Part shown: positions 44,517-52,710 of the stretch, in pieces
Position numbering within the stretch: position 1 is the first letter of the stretch
How the letters are laid out: each line of letters opens with the position of its first letter
NCBI RefSeq assembly: GCF_900108245.1
Contig: NZ_FNUY01000016.1
Location: forward strand, 27,839-91,838
DNA: 64,000 nt
Direction of reading: 5' to 3'
Origin: Allobosea lathyri
GTDB lineage: Bacteria > Pseudomonadota > Alphaproteobacteria > Rhizobiales > Beijerinckiaceae
Made by a program: the position numbers and the translations under genes
Notes under the pieces: generated by a model
The model's database searches: none
Seen by the model: only the letters and a program-made list of their open reading frames with translations
What the model was told of the DNA's origin: nothing

Positions 44517-47500
44517 ATGCATCTTCTCCCGACCAGCGAGATCAGGCTCGACGACGGCGATGACGCCGTCGATCTCGGCCTGCCGCCGGGGGATGTGCTG
44601 GCCCTGTCCTTCGCCGACAGCGACCTGTCGGCGCTGGCTGCGGCGGTTCGACCAGAGATTCGAACTGAGATCGTGCCTCCCCCGTCATGGTCGGGCTTGT
44701 CCCGACCATCCACGTCTTCGCGGGTCGAGACCTGCGCTCAAGACGTGGATACTCGCCACAAGGGCGAGCATGACGGTCGGATACTGTCCCTGCGCCTCGC
44801 GCCGTTGCGGCGGCTGAAACATCCGCTTTCGGTCGATTTCCTGATCGAGAAGACGCTGGTGCGAAGCCGCTTCGTGCTGCTGCGCTGTCTCGGCGGGCTG
44901 GATTACTGGCGCTACGGCATCGAGCAGATCGCCGCCGCCAGCCGGCGCGAGGGCATCGCGCTGGCGGTCCTGCCGGGCGACGACCGGCCCGATGCGCGGC
45001 TGGCGGATTACGGCACGGTCGATCCCGAATTTGCCGGGGAGCTGCTCGGCTATTTCCATGCCGGTGGCGGCGCGGAGAACATGCGGCGGTTGCTCGGGCG
45101 TATTTCCAATTATCTCGAAGGTCGCGCGCCCCCTCATCCGACCCTTCGGGCCACCTTCTCCCGCGAGGGGAGAAGGGAAGACCGTTTGTCGCCTCTCCCT
45201 TCTCCCCTCGCGGGAGAAGGTGGCCCGAAGGGTCGGATGAGGGGGCGCCGTGACCTTTCCGAAGCGACTTTGAACGCGCTACCTCCCCTGCCCCTGCCCT
45301 CCCTCTTCGCACTGGGCGAAGGCGGCACGCCGCTAACCTGGCGCGAGGCGCTGGCTGCCCTGCCCTCCGACCAACCGCTTGTCCCGATCCTCGTCTATCG
45401 CTCCGGCGTCAGCGCGGGCGATACCGCCATGGGCGAGGCCATCGCTGCCGCGCTCGCTTCGCGCGGCCACGCCCCGCTGGTCCTGGCCCTGACGAGCCTG
45501 AAGGACCCCGCCGTCACCGCCGAACTCGCAGCGCTGATCGCCACGCGCAAGCCGGCGCTGATCGTCACCACAACCGCCTTTTCGGCCCGCGAGGGCGGTG
45601 ATTTCGTGCTCGACGGCGCCGATTGTCCGGTCCTCCAGGCCGTGCCGGTCGGCAGCGCGCGCGAAGCCTGGGCCGCCTCGCCGCGCGGCCTGTCGGCCAT
45701 CGATCTTGCCATGCAGATCGCGCTGCCGGAATTCGACGGGCGGCTCGGCGCCATCCCCGTCGCCTTCAAGGCCGATGAGCAAGACACAGGCAATGGCTTG
45801 ACGATCCGCCGGCTGGTGCCGGATGCGGACGGCATCGCTGCACTGGCCGATCTCGCCGCCGGCTGGATCGCGCTGGCGACCAAGCCCGCCGCACAGCGCC
45901 GGTTGGCGCTGGTGATGTCGGACTACCCGGCGCGCGGCGGACGCGCGGGTTTCGCTGTTGGCCTGGACACGCCGGCCAGCGTCGGGGCGATCGCGACGCT
46001 GCTGGCGGAAGCGGGTTATGAAGTCCCAACCCGTCATTGCGAGCGTAGCGAAGCAATCCAGGAGCCCGCGGGCGCCGAGGCTGGATTGCTTCGCTACGCT
46101 CGCAATGACGGCGCAGTGCTCATGGCGAACCTCACCACAGGCCCCGCCGACTTCACCCTTCCGCTCACGACCTATCGCGACTGGCTCGCCACGATCCCCT
46201 CGACCGCCCGCGAGGCGCTTCTCGCTGTTCATGGCGCGCCGCAGACCGATCCCGCCTGCGAGGACGCGACCTTCCGCTTCCGCGCTGTCCGCAGCGGCCA
46301 TCTCATCATCGCCCTGCAGCCGCCGCGCGATGCGACGCCCGACCGCAAGGCGCGCTATCATGATCCCGACGCCCCGCCCGGTCATTTCTATCTCGCCTTC
46401 TACCTCGCCTTGCGCGCGGTCGCCGGCATCGACGCGCTGATCCATCTGGGCACGCATGGCACGACGGAATGGCTGCCCGGCAAGGCCGTGGCGCTCTCGC
46501 CCGCCTGCTGGCCGCGCCTCGTCACAGGCGGCCTGCCGGTGATCTATCCCTATGTCGTCGACGACCCCGGCGAGGCCGCGCCGGCCAAGCGCCGGCTCTC
46601 GGCCCTGACGCTCGGCCACCTGCCGCCCGAACTCGCGCAGGCCGAGGCCGCCGGCGAGACCGCTTTGCTGCGCGATCTCGTCGAGGAGTTCTCGCAGGCG
46701 CAGATGCTGGATCCGCGCCGCGCCGATATCGTGGCCGGCGAGATTCTGGCGCGCGCGCAGGCGAGCGGGCTGGCGCAATCCTGCGGCGTCACCGATGAGC
46801 TCGACATGAGCGAGGCGCTGACGCGGCTCGACGCGCATCTCTGCGACATCACCGAACTGCCCTTCCGCGATGGCCTGCATGTCTTCGGACAGGCCGCGCA
46901 TGATCCCGTCTCGTCGCAGGCCGAACGAACGAACCTGCTCAGGGCACTGGACGGCCGCTTCGTGCCGCCCGGCCCCGCCGGCTCGCCGCATCGCGGGCGG
47001 CCCGATGTGCTGCCGACCGGGCGCAACCTCTCGACGCTCGATCCCCGCTCGATCCCGACGCGCGCCGCTGCGAGGTTGGGAGCGCTGGCCGCTGCTGCGG
47101 TGATCGGCCGCCACCTTCAGGACCATGGCGATCATCCGCGCCGCATCGTGATGGATCTCTGGGCCTCGCCGACGCTGCGCTCGGGCGGCGAGGACATCGC
47201 ACATGCACTCGCGCTGATGGGCGTGGCGCCGCTTTGGGACAACGCCTCGACGCGGGTGACCGGGTTTTCGGTGACGCCGCTGCCGAAACTCGCTTTTCCG
47301 CGCGTCGACGTCACGGTTCGGATATCCGGCGCGTTCCGCGATACGTTTCCGGCCCAGATCGCGCTGCTGGACGCCGCCGCACGCGCCGTCGCCGCGCTCG
47401 ACGAGCCCGTTGACTGGAACGAGCCGGCCGCCGCGCGTGCCCGTGGCGAGGCCGGCGCCCGCATCTTCGGCGCGGCGCCCGGCCGCTATGGCGCGGGGAT

Positions 47501-48149
47501 GGCCGACCGCGCGCTCGATGGCGAATGGGCCGCGCGAGCCGACCTCGGCGCGGCCTATCTCGCCGCCTCCAGCCATGCCTATGGCGGCACGGAGGGCGCG
47601 GCGACCGCCGATGACGGCTTTGGCGAGCGCATCAGGGCGGCCGACGCCTTCGTCCATGTCAGCGACACCCCCGGGCGCGATATTCTCGAAGCCACCAGCG
47701 CCGCCGATGTGATCGGCGGTCTTGCGGCGGCTGCAAAGGCACTGGGGGCCGACCCCGCACTTTACAGCCTCGACAGCTCGAATCCGGAAGCGCCCAGGGC
47801 GCGCACCGTTGCCGAAGACATTGCCCGCATCGTCCATGGCCGGCTGACGCATCCGCGCTGGATTTCGTCACACCTCGCCCATGGCTGGCGCGGCGCAGCG
47901 GAACTGGCGGAGGCCATCGACACGCTGTTCGTCTTCGCGGCGAGCACCGATACCGTCTCCGACGGGCTGTTCGACGCGGTCTTCCAGGCCTATTGCGCCA
48001 ATGCGCAGGTCTGGAGCGCGCTGGAAGCGGCCAATGCCCCGGCCGCTGCCTCGATCCGGGCAAGGCTTGCGGAAGCGGCGCGGCGCGGACTCTGGACCAG
48101 CCGGCGCAACTCCGTGGGAGCTTTTCTGGCACGCGAGGCGGCGGAATGA
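44517..48149 (+). CDS. cobN: Cobaltochelatase subunit CobN with three repeat-derived insertions
   Basis: The 1210-residue protein is the large catalytic subunit of the aerobic ATP-dependent chelatase that puts cobalt into hydrogenobyrinic acid a,c-diamide. Family blocks include HPLSVDFLIEKTL, GGLDYWRYGIEQI near residue 130, HYHDPDAPPGHFYLAFY-like RYHDPDAPPGHFYL, and LIHLGTHGTTEWLPGKAVAL near residue 645. Three palindromic repeats are translated inside it, at about residues 56-87, 204-244 and 505-532. They replace no conserved block that I can see and keep the frame, so the gene looks functional. The partners CobS and CobT are not in the window. The stop overlaps the cobG start by ATGA. Confidence 0.95.
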   Translation: MHLLPTSEIRLDDGDDAVDLGLPPGDVLALSFADSDLSALAAAVRPEIRTEIVPPPSWSGLSRPSTSSRVETCAQDVDTRHKGEHDGRILSLRLAPLRRLKHPLSVDFLIEKTLVRSRFVLLRCLGGLDYWRYGIEQIAAASRREGIALAVLPGDDRPDARLADYGTVDPEFAGELLGYFHAGGGAENMRRLLGRISNYLEGRAPPHPTLRATFSREGRREDRLSPLPSPLAGEGGPKGRMRGRRDLSEATLNALPPLPLPSLFALGEGGTPLTWREALAALPSDQPLVPILVYRSGVSAGDTAMGEAIAAALASRGHAPLVLALTSLKDPAVTAELAALIATRKPALIVTTTAFSAREGGDFVLDGADCPVLQAVPVGSAREAWAASPRGLSAIDLAMQIALPEFDGRLGAIPVAFKADEQDTGNGLTIRRLVPDADGIAALADLAAGWIALATKPAAQRRLALVMSDYPARGGRAGFAVGLDTPASVGAIATLLAEAGYEVPTRHCERSEAIQEPAGAEAGLLRYARNDGAVLMANLTTGPADFTLPLTTYRDWLATIPSTAREALLAVHGAPQTDPACEDATFRFRAVRSGHLIIALQPPRDATPDRKARYHDPDAPPGHFYLAFYLALRAVAGIDALIHLGTHGTTEWLPGKAVALSPACWPRLVTGGLPVIYPYVVDDPGEAAPAKRRLSALTLGHLPPELAQAEAAGETALLRDLVEEFSQAQMLDPRRADIVAGEILARAQASGLAQSCGVTDELDMSEALTRLDAHLCDITELPFRDGLHVFGQAAHDPVSSQAERTNLLRALDGRFVPPGPAGSPHRGRPDVLPTGRNLSTLDPRSIPTRAAARLGALAAAAVIGRHLQDHGDHPRRIVMDLWASPTLRSGGEDIAHALALMGVAPLWDNASTRVTGFSVTPLPKLAFPRVDVTVRISGAFRDTFPAQIALLDAAARAVAALDEPVDWNEPAAARARGEAGARIFGAAPGRYGAGMADRALDGEWAARADLGAAYLAASSHAYGGTEGAATADDGFGERIRAADAFVHVSDTPGRDILEATSAADVIGGLAAAAKALGADPALYSLDSSNPEAPRARTVAEDIARIVHGRLTHPRWISSHLAHGWRGAAELAEAIDTLFVFAASTDTVSDGLFDAVFQAYCANAQVWSALEAANAPAAASIRARLAEAARRGLWTSRRNSVGAFLAREAAE
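44682..44776. repeat. Palindromic repeat inside cobN, family E
   Basis: Arms open CCGTCATGGTCGGGC and close with a mismatched complement, GGGCGAGCATGACGG. The inner ends CCACGTCTT and AAGACGTGG pair perfectly. Translated in frame as residues ~56-87 of CobN (SGLSRPSTSSRVETCAQDVD region). Confidence 0.88.
45126..45248. repeat. Palindromic repeat inside cobN, family C, 53-bp perfect arms
   Basis: The left arm 45126-45178 and right arm 45196-45248 are exact reverse complements around a 17-bp spacer. The arms begin GCGCCCCCTCATCCGACCC. Translated as residues ~204-244 (FSREGRREDRLSPLPSPLAG). Confidence 0.97.
46031..46111. repeat. Palindromic repeat inside cobN, family D
   Basis: 31-bp perfect arms (46031-46061 and 46081-46111) around a 19-bp spacer; the arm opens CCGTCATTGCGAGCG. 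In frame it reads RHCERSEAIQ...RYARNDGA, a phrase recognisable in many alphaproteobacterial proteins that contain translated repeats. Confidence 0.97.
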
Positions 48150-49582
48150 GCGCTCCTGCACAGGACGAACTCCGGCGCGGCTGGTGTCCGAGCACGCTGC
48201 GCCCGATGGAGACCGGCGATGGCTGGCTGGTGCGTCTGCATCCTCCCGGCGCGAGGCTTGATCCCACGCAGATGCGGCGCATCGCGGCGCTGGCGCGGCA
48301 GCATGGCAACGGGCTGGTCGAAATCTCGGCGCGCGGCAATCTCCAGATCAGGGGCGTAAAACCGCAGGCGCATCCGGCGCTGGTCGCGAGCCTGCTGGCC
48401 GAGCAGCTCGTCGACGAACATGACGGCCAGGGTCCGCAACGACTGACGCTGGTCTCGCCTCTGGCCGGGGATGGTGCCGGTCGACCCCTCAGCCCTCATC
48501 CTGAGGAGCGCCGCAGGCGCGTCTCGAAGGATGGTCCAGATGGTTCCGGAGCCTCCGGGAGCATCCTTCGAGACGCCATTTCCAAGGAAATGGCTCCTCA
48601 GGATGAGGGCTCGGGGGAGCGAATCGAGCCAGTCGATGCTGCAGCACTCGCCGAGGTGATCGAGGCGGTAGTGCGCGGCATTGCCGATCTTCCCGCCAAG
48701 ACCTGCGTCGTCGTCGACGATGGTGGCGCGCTTTCACTCGACGGCTTTCCCGCCGATATCCGCGTCCAGGGGATCGCCGGCAAGGTGGCGATCGGCCTGC
48801 CCGGCGCCATCTGGCTCGGCCCGATCGAAGCGGATGCCGCAGCCGATGTGACCGCGCGCCTGCTGGCCGCCTTCGCCGCGCACCATCGCCACGCGCTGCA
48901 GACCATCCGGCGCCTGCGCGACCTGCCGGAGGACGCACTGGCTGCTCTCGTCGCGGCAAGCGGCCTTCCTCGGACGCATGCCCCTGCGCCACGTCCCGCC
49001 GCAAAGCGGGCCGGGCTCTTTACGGGGCACGGCGGCCGCTTCGCCGCCATCATCGGCCTGCCCTTCGGCCGCAGCGATGCGGCAACGCTCGACCTTCTCT
49101 GCGCCATGGCCGAGAGCTTTGGCGATGGCGACATCCGGCTGTCGCCCTGGCGCGGCATCGCCTTTCGCGGGCTGAGGCGGTCGGATGCTGACGCATTGCT
49201 GGGTCTGGGCGACGAGCTCGGCCTGATAACCGATGACGACGATCCGCGTCTTTCCGTCCAGGCCTGCGCGGGAAAGCCCGCCTGCCTGCGGGCGCAGACC
49301 CCGACGATGGCGGATGCGGCGCTGCTGGCGCAGGCCGCGACCAAGCTGCTCGCCGGCGGGCTGACGATGCATGTGTCCGGCTGCGTCAAATCCTGCGCGC
49401 ATCCCGGCCCCTCGGCGCTCACGCTGGTCGGCCGAGACGGGCATTATGACGTGGTCATCGACGGTACGACGCGCGATGCAGCGTTCGCAGAGCTTGACCT
49501 TTGCGAGATCATGACGCGTCTGCAGCCCGGCCAGGACATTCACGCCCGCCTTGTGGCCGCGGGCAGGGTTACGGGACCTTAG
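48146..49582 (+). CDS. cobG: Precorrin-3B synthase, with one repeat-derived insertion
   Basis: The 478-residue protein is of the nitrite/sulfite-reductase-like fold: RGWCPSTLRPMETGDGWL at the N-terminus, NGLVEISARGNLQIRG near residue 60, then QACAGKPACLRAQT and SGCVKSCAHPGPSA near residues 370-420, which supply the cysteines for the [4Fe-4S] centre. CobG makes precorrin-3B with oxygen, confirming the aerobic pathway. Residues ~116-156 come from a family B repeat and add about 40 residues over homologues. Start at ATG 48146 overlaps the cobN stop. Confidence 0.93.
   Translation: MSAPAQDELRRGWCPSTLRPMETGDGWLVRLHPPGARLDPTQMRRIAALARQHGNGLVEISARGNLQIRGVKPQAHPALVASLLAEQLVDEHDGQGPQRLTLVSPLAGDGAGRPLSPHPEERRRRVSKDGPDGSGASGSILRDAISKEMAPQDEGSGERIEPVDAAALAEVIEAVVRGIADLPAKTCVVVDDGGALSLDGFPADIRVQGIAGKVAIGLPGAIWLGPIEADAAADVTARLLAAFAAHHRHALQTIRRLRDLPEDALAALVAASGLPRTHAPAPRPAAKRAGLFTGHGGRFAAIIGLPFGRSDAATLDLLCAMAESFGDGDIRLSPWRGIAFRGLRRSDADALLGLGDELGLITDDDDPRLSVQACAGKPACLRAQTPTMADAALLAQAATKLLAGGLTMHVSGCVKSCAHPGPSALTLVGRDGHYDVVIDGTTRDAAFAELDLCEIMTRLQPGQDIHARLVAAGRVTGP
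48491..48611. repeat. Palindromic repeat inside cobG, family B
   Basis: The outer arms AGCCCTCATCCTGAGGAGC and the inner GTCTCGAAGGATG blocks are matched on both sides; only the hairpin tips differ. In frame it reads PHPEERRRRVSKDG...RDAISKEMAPQDEG. Confidence 0.95.
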
Positions 49583-49585
49583 AGT

Positions 49586-50218
49586 TTGAGCGGGACATAC
49601 GACTATATCCGCGATGGCGCCGCGATTTACGAGCGCTCCTTCGCCATCATCCGGGCCGAGTCCGATCTCTCGCGCTTTTCGGGCGCGGCCGCACGCGTCG
49701 TCGTGCGCATGATCCATGCCTGCGGCATGACCGACCTGCCTGATGATGTGGAGATGTCCACCGATTTCTGCGCCGCGGCGGAAACTGCCTTGCGTGCTGG
49801 CGCGCCGATCCTGTGCGACGCCAAGATGGTCGCCAATGGCGTGACGCGTCCACGCCTGCCGGCCGGGAACGACGTGGTCTGCACATTGGACGATCCGACG
49901 GTGGCGAGCCTCGCAGCCGAGATGGGCACGACCCGCTCCGCCGCCGCGATGGAATTGTGGCGCCCGCGGCTCTCGGGCGCGCTCGTCGTCATCGGCAATG
50001 CGCCGACCGCCCTGTTCAGGCTGCTCGAAATGCTCGATGCCGGTGCGCCCAAGCCAGCCGCAGTGATCGGCATTCCCGTCGGCTTCGTCGGCGCGGCGGA
50101 ATCGAAGCTGGCTCTGGCGCAGGACAAGCGCGTGCCGTTCCTCGTCGTCCATGGCCGGCGCGGCGGATCGGCGATGGCGGCGGCTGCCGTCAATGCGCTG
50201 GCGCAAGAGAAGGAATGA
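49586..50218 (+). CDS. cobH: Precorrin-8X methylmutase
   Basis: The 210-residue product starts at a TTG codon (49586), 3 bp after the cobG stop, which aligns MSGTYDYIRDGAAIY with the family N-terminus. RVVVRMIHACGMTDL contains the catalytic histidine at residue 44, followed by PILCDAKMVANGV near residue 75, TRSAAAMELW and NAPTALFRLLEM. CobH moves the C11 methyl group to C12, giving hydrogenobyrinic acid. A later ATG would remove the conserved start, so TTG is preferred. CobI begins 4 bp after the stop. Confidence 0.93.
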   Translation: MSGTYDYIRDGAAIYERSFAIIRAESDLSRFSGAAARVVVRMIHACGMTDLPDDVEMSTDFCAAAETALRAGAPILCDAKMVANGVTRPRLPAGNDVVCTLDDPTVASLAAEMGTTRSAAAMELWRPRLSGALVVIGNAPTALFRLLEMLDAGAPKPAAVIGIPVGFVGAAESKLALAQDKRVPFLVVHGRRGGSAMAAAAVNALAQEKE

Positions 50219-50222
50219 GCCG

Positions 50223-50981
50223 GTGACACCAGAACCGGCTGCAATGCCCGCGGGCAAAACCCTGCTGTTCGGCGTCGGCCTCGGCCCCGGCGAACCCGAC
50301 TACATGACCGTGCGCGCCCGCGACATCATCCTCAGGGCGGACCGGCTGGTGCATTTCTGCAAACGCGGACGGCGCGGCAATGCGCGCGTCACCGCCGATG
50401 CCGTGATCGCGCCCGATTCTGCGCGTGAGATCGAACTCGCCTTTCCGGTGACGATCGAGGTACCGGTCGAGGACGAGGGCTATACCGGGCCGATCGCCGC
50501 CTTCTATGACGAGGCCGCCGCCCGGCTTGCCACCGAGATGGAGGCCGGCCGCACGCTCGCCGTGCTCTGCGATGGTGATCCGTTCTTCTACGGCTCCTTC
50601 ATGCATCTGTGGCGGCGTCTGGCGCATCGCTTCCCAACCGAGATAGTGCCGGGCGTCACCGGCATGGCCGGCGCCTGGACGCGCGCCGAGGCGCCGATCA
50701 CCTGGGGCGACGACGTCATGACCGTGCTGCCGGGCACTTTGTCCGAGGCCGAACTGACGCGCCGCCTGCGCGACACCGACGCCGCCGTGATCATGAAGCT
50801 CGGCCGCAACCTGCCCAAGGTCCGCCGCGCATTGCAGGCATCTGGCCTGATCGACCGGGCGATCTATGCCGAACGCGCCACGATGGCGGGACAGGTGATC
50901 GCGCGATTGTCGGAAAAGGCCGACGACGAGGCACCCTATTTCTCGATGGTGCTGGTGCCCGGCGAAGGGCGGCGGCTGTGA
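50223..50981 (+). CDS. cobI: Precorrin-2 C20-methyltransferase
   Basis: From GTG 50223, with AAGGA eight bases upstream, the product is 252 residues; ATG 50244 is an alternative. It has the tetrapyrrole methyltransferase fold: LFGVGLGPGEPDYMTVRA, then VLCDGDPFFYGSFM near residue 115 and EIVPGVTGMAGAW near residue 140, with MKLGRNLPKVRRAL near 190. It adds the C20 methyl group to make precorrin-3A, the substrate of CobG encoded two genes upstream. The stop overlaps the cobJ start by GTGA. Confidence 0.93.
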   Translation: MTPEPAAMPAGKTLLFGVGLGPGEPDYMTVRARDIILRADRLVHFCKRGRRGNARVTADAVIAPDSAREIELAFPVTIEVPVEDEGYTGPIAAFYDEAAARLATEMEAGRTLAVLCDGDPFFYGSFMHLWRRLAHRFPTEIVPGVTGMAGAWTRAEAPITWGDDVMTVLPGTLSEAELTRRLRDTDAAVIMKLGRNLPKVRRALQASGLIDRAIYAERATMAGQVIARLSEKADDEAPYFSMVLVPGEGRRL

Positions 50982-52000
50982 CTGAGCGCATCCTTGACCA
51001 CGTGGCCCCCGAACCTCCAGCGTCATCCCGGACGAGCGGCCCTCGGGTCCTGCCTTCGGCAGGCCCAAGGACAGGCTCCGCCGCGCCGATCCGGGATCCA
51101 TTCCAGAACCTGTCCGGTCATCGCTCCGGCATGGATCCCGGGTCTGCGCTTCGCTCCGCCCGGGATGACGGCGCGGTGTCCGAGATAGCCGAGAATTCGG
51201 ACCGACAGTCCAAGGGCTCGCTCACCGTCGTCGGCCTTGGGCCGGGCGAGGCGCATTGGCTGACGCCGGCTGCCCAGGCCGCGATCGAGGCCGCGACTGA
51301 TCTTGTCGGCTACGACCCCTATCTCGCGCGCATCCCCGCGCGGGAGGGCCAGACCAGGCACGGCTCCGACAATCGCGTCGAGATCGAGCGCGCGGGCCAC
51401 GCACTGCGGCTCGCCAGCGCGGGCCGGACCGTCGCTGTGGTTTCGGGAGGCGATCCCGGCGTCTTTGCCATGGCGGCAGCCGTATTCGAGGCGCTGGAGG
51501 CGGGCAATCCGGCCTGGCGCGACATCGCGATCACTGTGGAACCCGGCATTACCGCGATGCTGGCGGCGGCGGCGCGCACGGGCGCTCCTCTCGGAGGGGA
51601 TTTCTGCGCGATCTCGCTATCGGACAATCTCAAGCCCTGGGAGGTCATCACCACCCGGCTCAAGGCCGCACTCGCTGCCGATTTCGTGATCTGCCTGTAC
51701 AACCCGATCTCGAAGGCGCGGCCCTGGCAATTGGGCGAGGCGCTGGCGCTGGCGGCGACGCAGCGCAGCCCCGAGACCCCGGTGATCTTCGCCCGTGCGG
51801 TCGGGCGGCCCGACGAGGCATTGCGGATTCTGCCCCTGACCGAGGCGGTCGAGGCAGCCGGCACGGCCGACATGGCGACGCTGGTGATGATCGGCGCATC
51901 GACGACGCGGCTGATCGCGCGCGAGGGCCAGCGCCCTTACGTCTACACGCCGCGCTCGGTGACGAAGAGCCCCTGCGTCACCAGCCAGGGCAGGACCTGA
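50978..52000 (+). CDS. cobJ: Precorrin-3B C17-methyltransferase with repeat-derived N-terminal insertion
   Basis: The start GTG 50978 overlaps the cobI stop and gives 340 residues, about 85 more than usual CobJ. Residues ~15-65 are encoded by the family A repeat at 51021-51171 (SSRTSGPRVLPSAGPRTG...SARDDGAV). The enzyme proper begins LTVVGLGPGEAHWLTPAA near residue 88, then VVSGGDPGVFAMAAA, EPGITAMLAAAARTGAPLG, AISLSDNLKPWE and VICLYNPISKARP. CobJ catalyses ring contraction and C17 methylation. Its 3' end overlaps cobK in opposite orientation by 58 bp. Confidence 0.92.
   Translation: MTERILDHVAPEPPASSRTSGPRVLPSAGPRTGSAAPIRDPFQNLSGHRSGMDPGSALRSARDDGAVSEIAENSDRQSKGSLTVVGLGPGEAHWLTPAAQAAIEAATDLVGYDPYLARIPAREGQTRHGSDNRVEIERAGHALRLASAGRTVAVVSGGDPGVFAMAAAVFEALEAGNPAWRDIAITVEPGITAMLAAAARTGAPLGGDFCAISLSDNLKPWEVITTRLKAALAADFVICLYNPISKARPWQLGEALALAATQRSPETPVIFARAVGRPDEALRILPLTEAVEAAGTADMATLVMIGASTTRLIAREGQRPYVYTPRSVTKSPCVTSQGRT
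51021..51171. repeat. Palindromic repeat inside cobJ, family A
   Basis: The left end CGTCATCCCGGACGAGCGG and right end CTTCGCTCCGCCCGGGATGACG are the usual outer arms, with facing GGGATCCATTCC and GCATGGATCCC blocks. It is longer than the other family A copies because an extra ~45 bp hairpin sits in the left arm. Confidence 0.92.
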
Positions 52001-52710
52001 TCGATATGATCGACGGTCTCGACATCGGGCTTGCGCGGCCGCTCGACCATGATGACCGGCAGTCCGAGCCGGCGGGCTGCAATCAGCTTGCCGACCGTCG
52101 CCGGCCCGCCGGAATTCTTGCTGACCAGGACCTCGACGCCTTCTTGGCGCATCAGCTCTTCCTCGGCATCGGCCTCGAACGGCCCGCGCTGCTGGATGAC
52201 GGTGACGCCCGCCAGCGGCAGCCGGTCGCCGATCGGCTCGATCGCGCGCACGAGATAGCGATGGCACGGCGCATCGGCGAAAGCCGGCAATTCCAGCCGG
52301 CCCACTGTGAGAAAAACACGTCGGGCCGGCTCCTTGCCCAGCAGCTCGACCGCCGCCTGGATGTCGGGCACGCAGCGCCATCGATCGCCCGTGTGCGGCC
52401 GCCAGGATTCGCGGCGGATCGCGAGCAGCGGCACGTTTTCGGCCTTGCAGGCGGCCTGGGCATGGAACGGCATGATCGCCGCGAAGGGATGGGTCGCGTC
52501 GATCACGGCGACGATGCGTTCGTCGACGAGATATTGCCGCAAGCCGTCGATGCCACCGAAGCCACCGACGCGGACAGGCAGATTCGACGGCCTGGGGTCG
52601 ACGGTGTGCCCCGCCAGCGAGATAATCGCGCGAATGTCGGGAGCCTGTTCAGCGAGGTGCTGATCAAGTGCTGCTGCTTCGCTCGTTCCGCCGAGGATGA
52701 GAACGGTCAT
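51943..52710 (-). CDS. cobK: Precorrin-6A reductase
   Basis: ATG 52710 gives 255 residues starting MTVLILGGTSEAAALDQ, the CobK/CbiJ nucleotide-binding N-terminus. It continues AVIDATHPFAAIMPFHAQAAC near residue 90, RRVFLTVGRLELPAFA and LVSKNSGGPATVGKLIAARRLGLPVIMVERP near residue 205. It reduces precorrin-6A with NADPH. The gene is divergent from cobL, sharing the tetranucleotide CATG at 52708-52711 for both start codons, and is convergent with cobJ (58-bp overlap). Confidence 0.94.
   Translation of the reverse strand: MTVLILGGTSEAAALDQHLAEQAPDIRAIISLAGHTVDPRPSNLPVRVGGFGGIDGLRQYLVDERIVAVIDATHPFAAIMPFHAQAACKAENVPLLAIRRESWRPHTGDRWRCVPDIQAAVELLGKEPARRVFLTVGRLELPAFADAPCHRYLVRAIEPIGDRLPLAGVTVIQQRGPFEADAEEELMRQEGVEVLVSKNSGGPATVGKLIAARRLGLPVIMVERPRKPDVETVDHIDQVLPWLVTQGLFVTERGV

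Noticed and set aside
44682..46111. Frameshifts or pseudogenisation of cobN by the repeats
   Set aside because: The frame is continuous from 44517 to 48149 and the conserved blocks resume directly after each repeat.
45333..47852. 839-codon open frame antisense to cobN
   Set aside because: Its codons mirror the third-position bias of cobN; it has no motif or ribosome site and cobN is certain. It is a GC-rich shadow frame.
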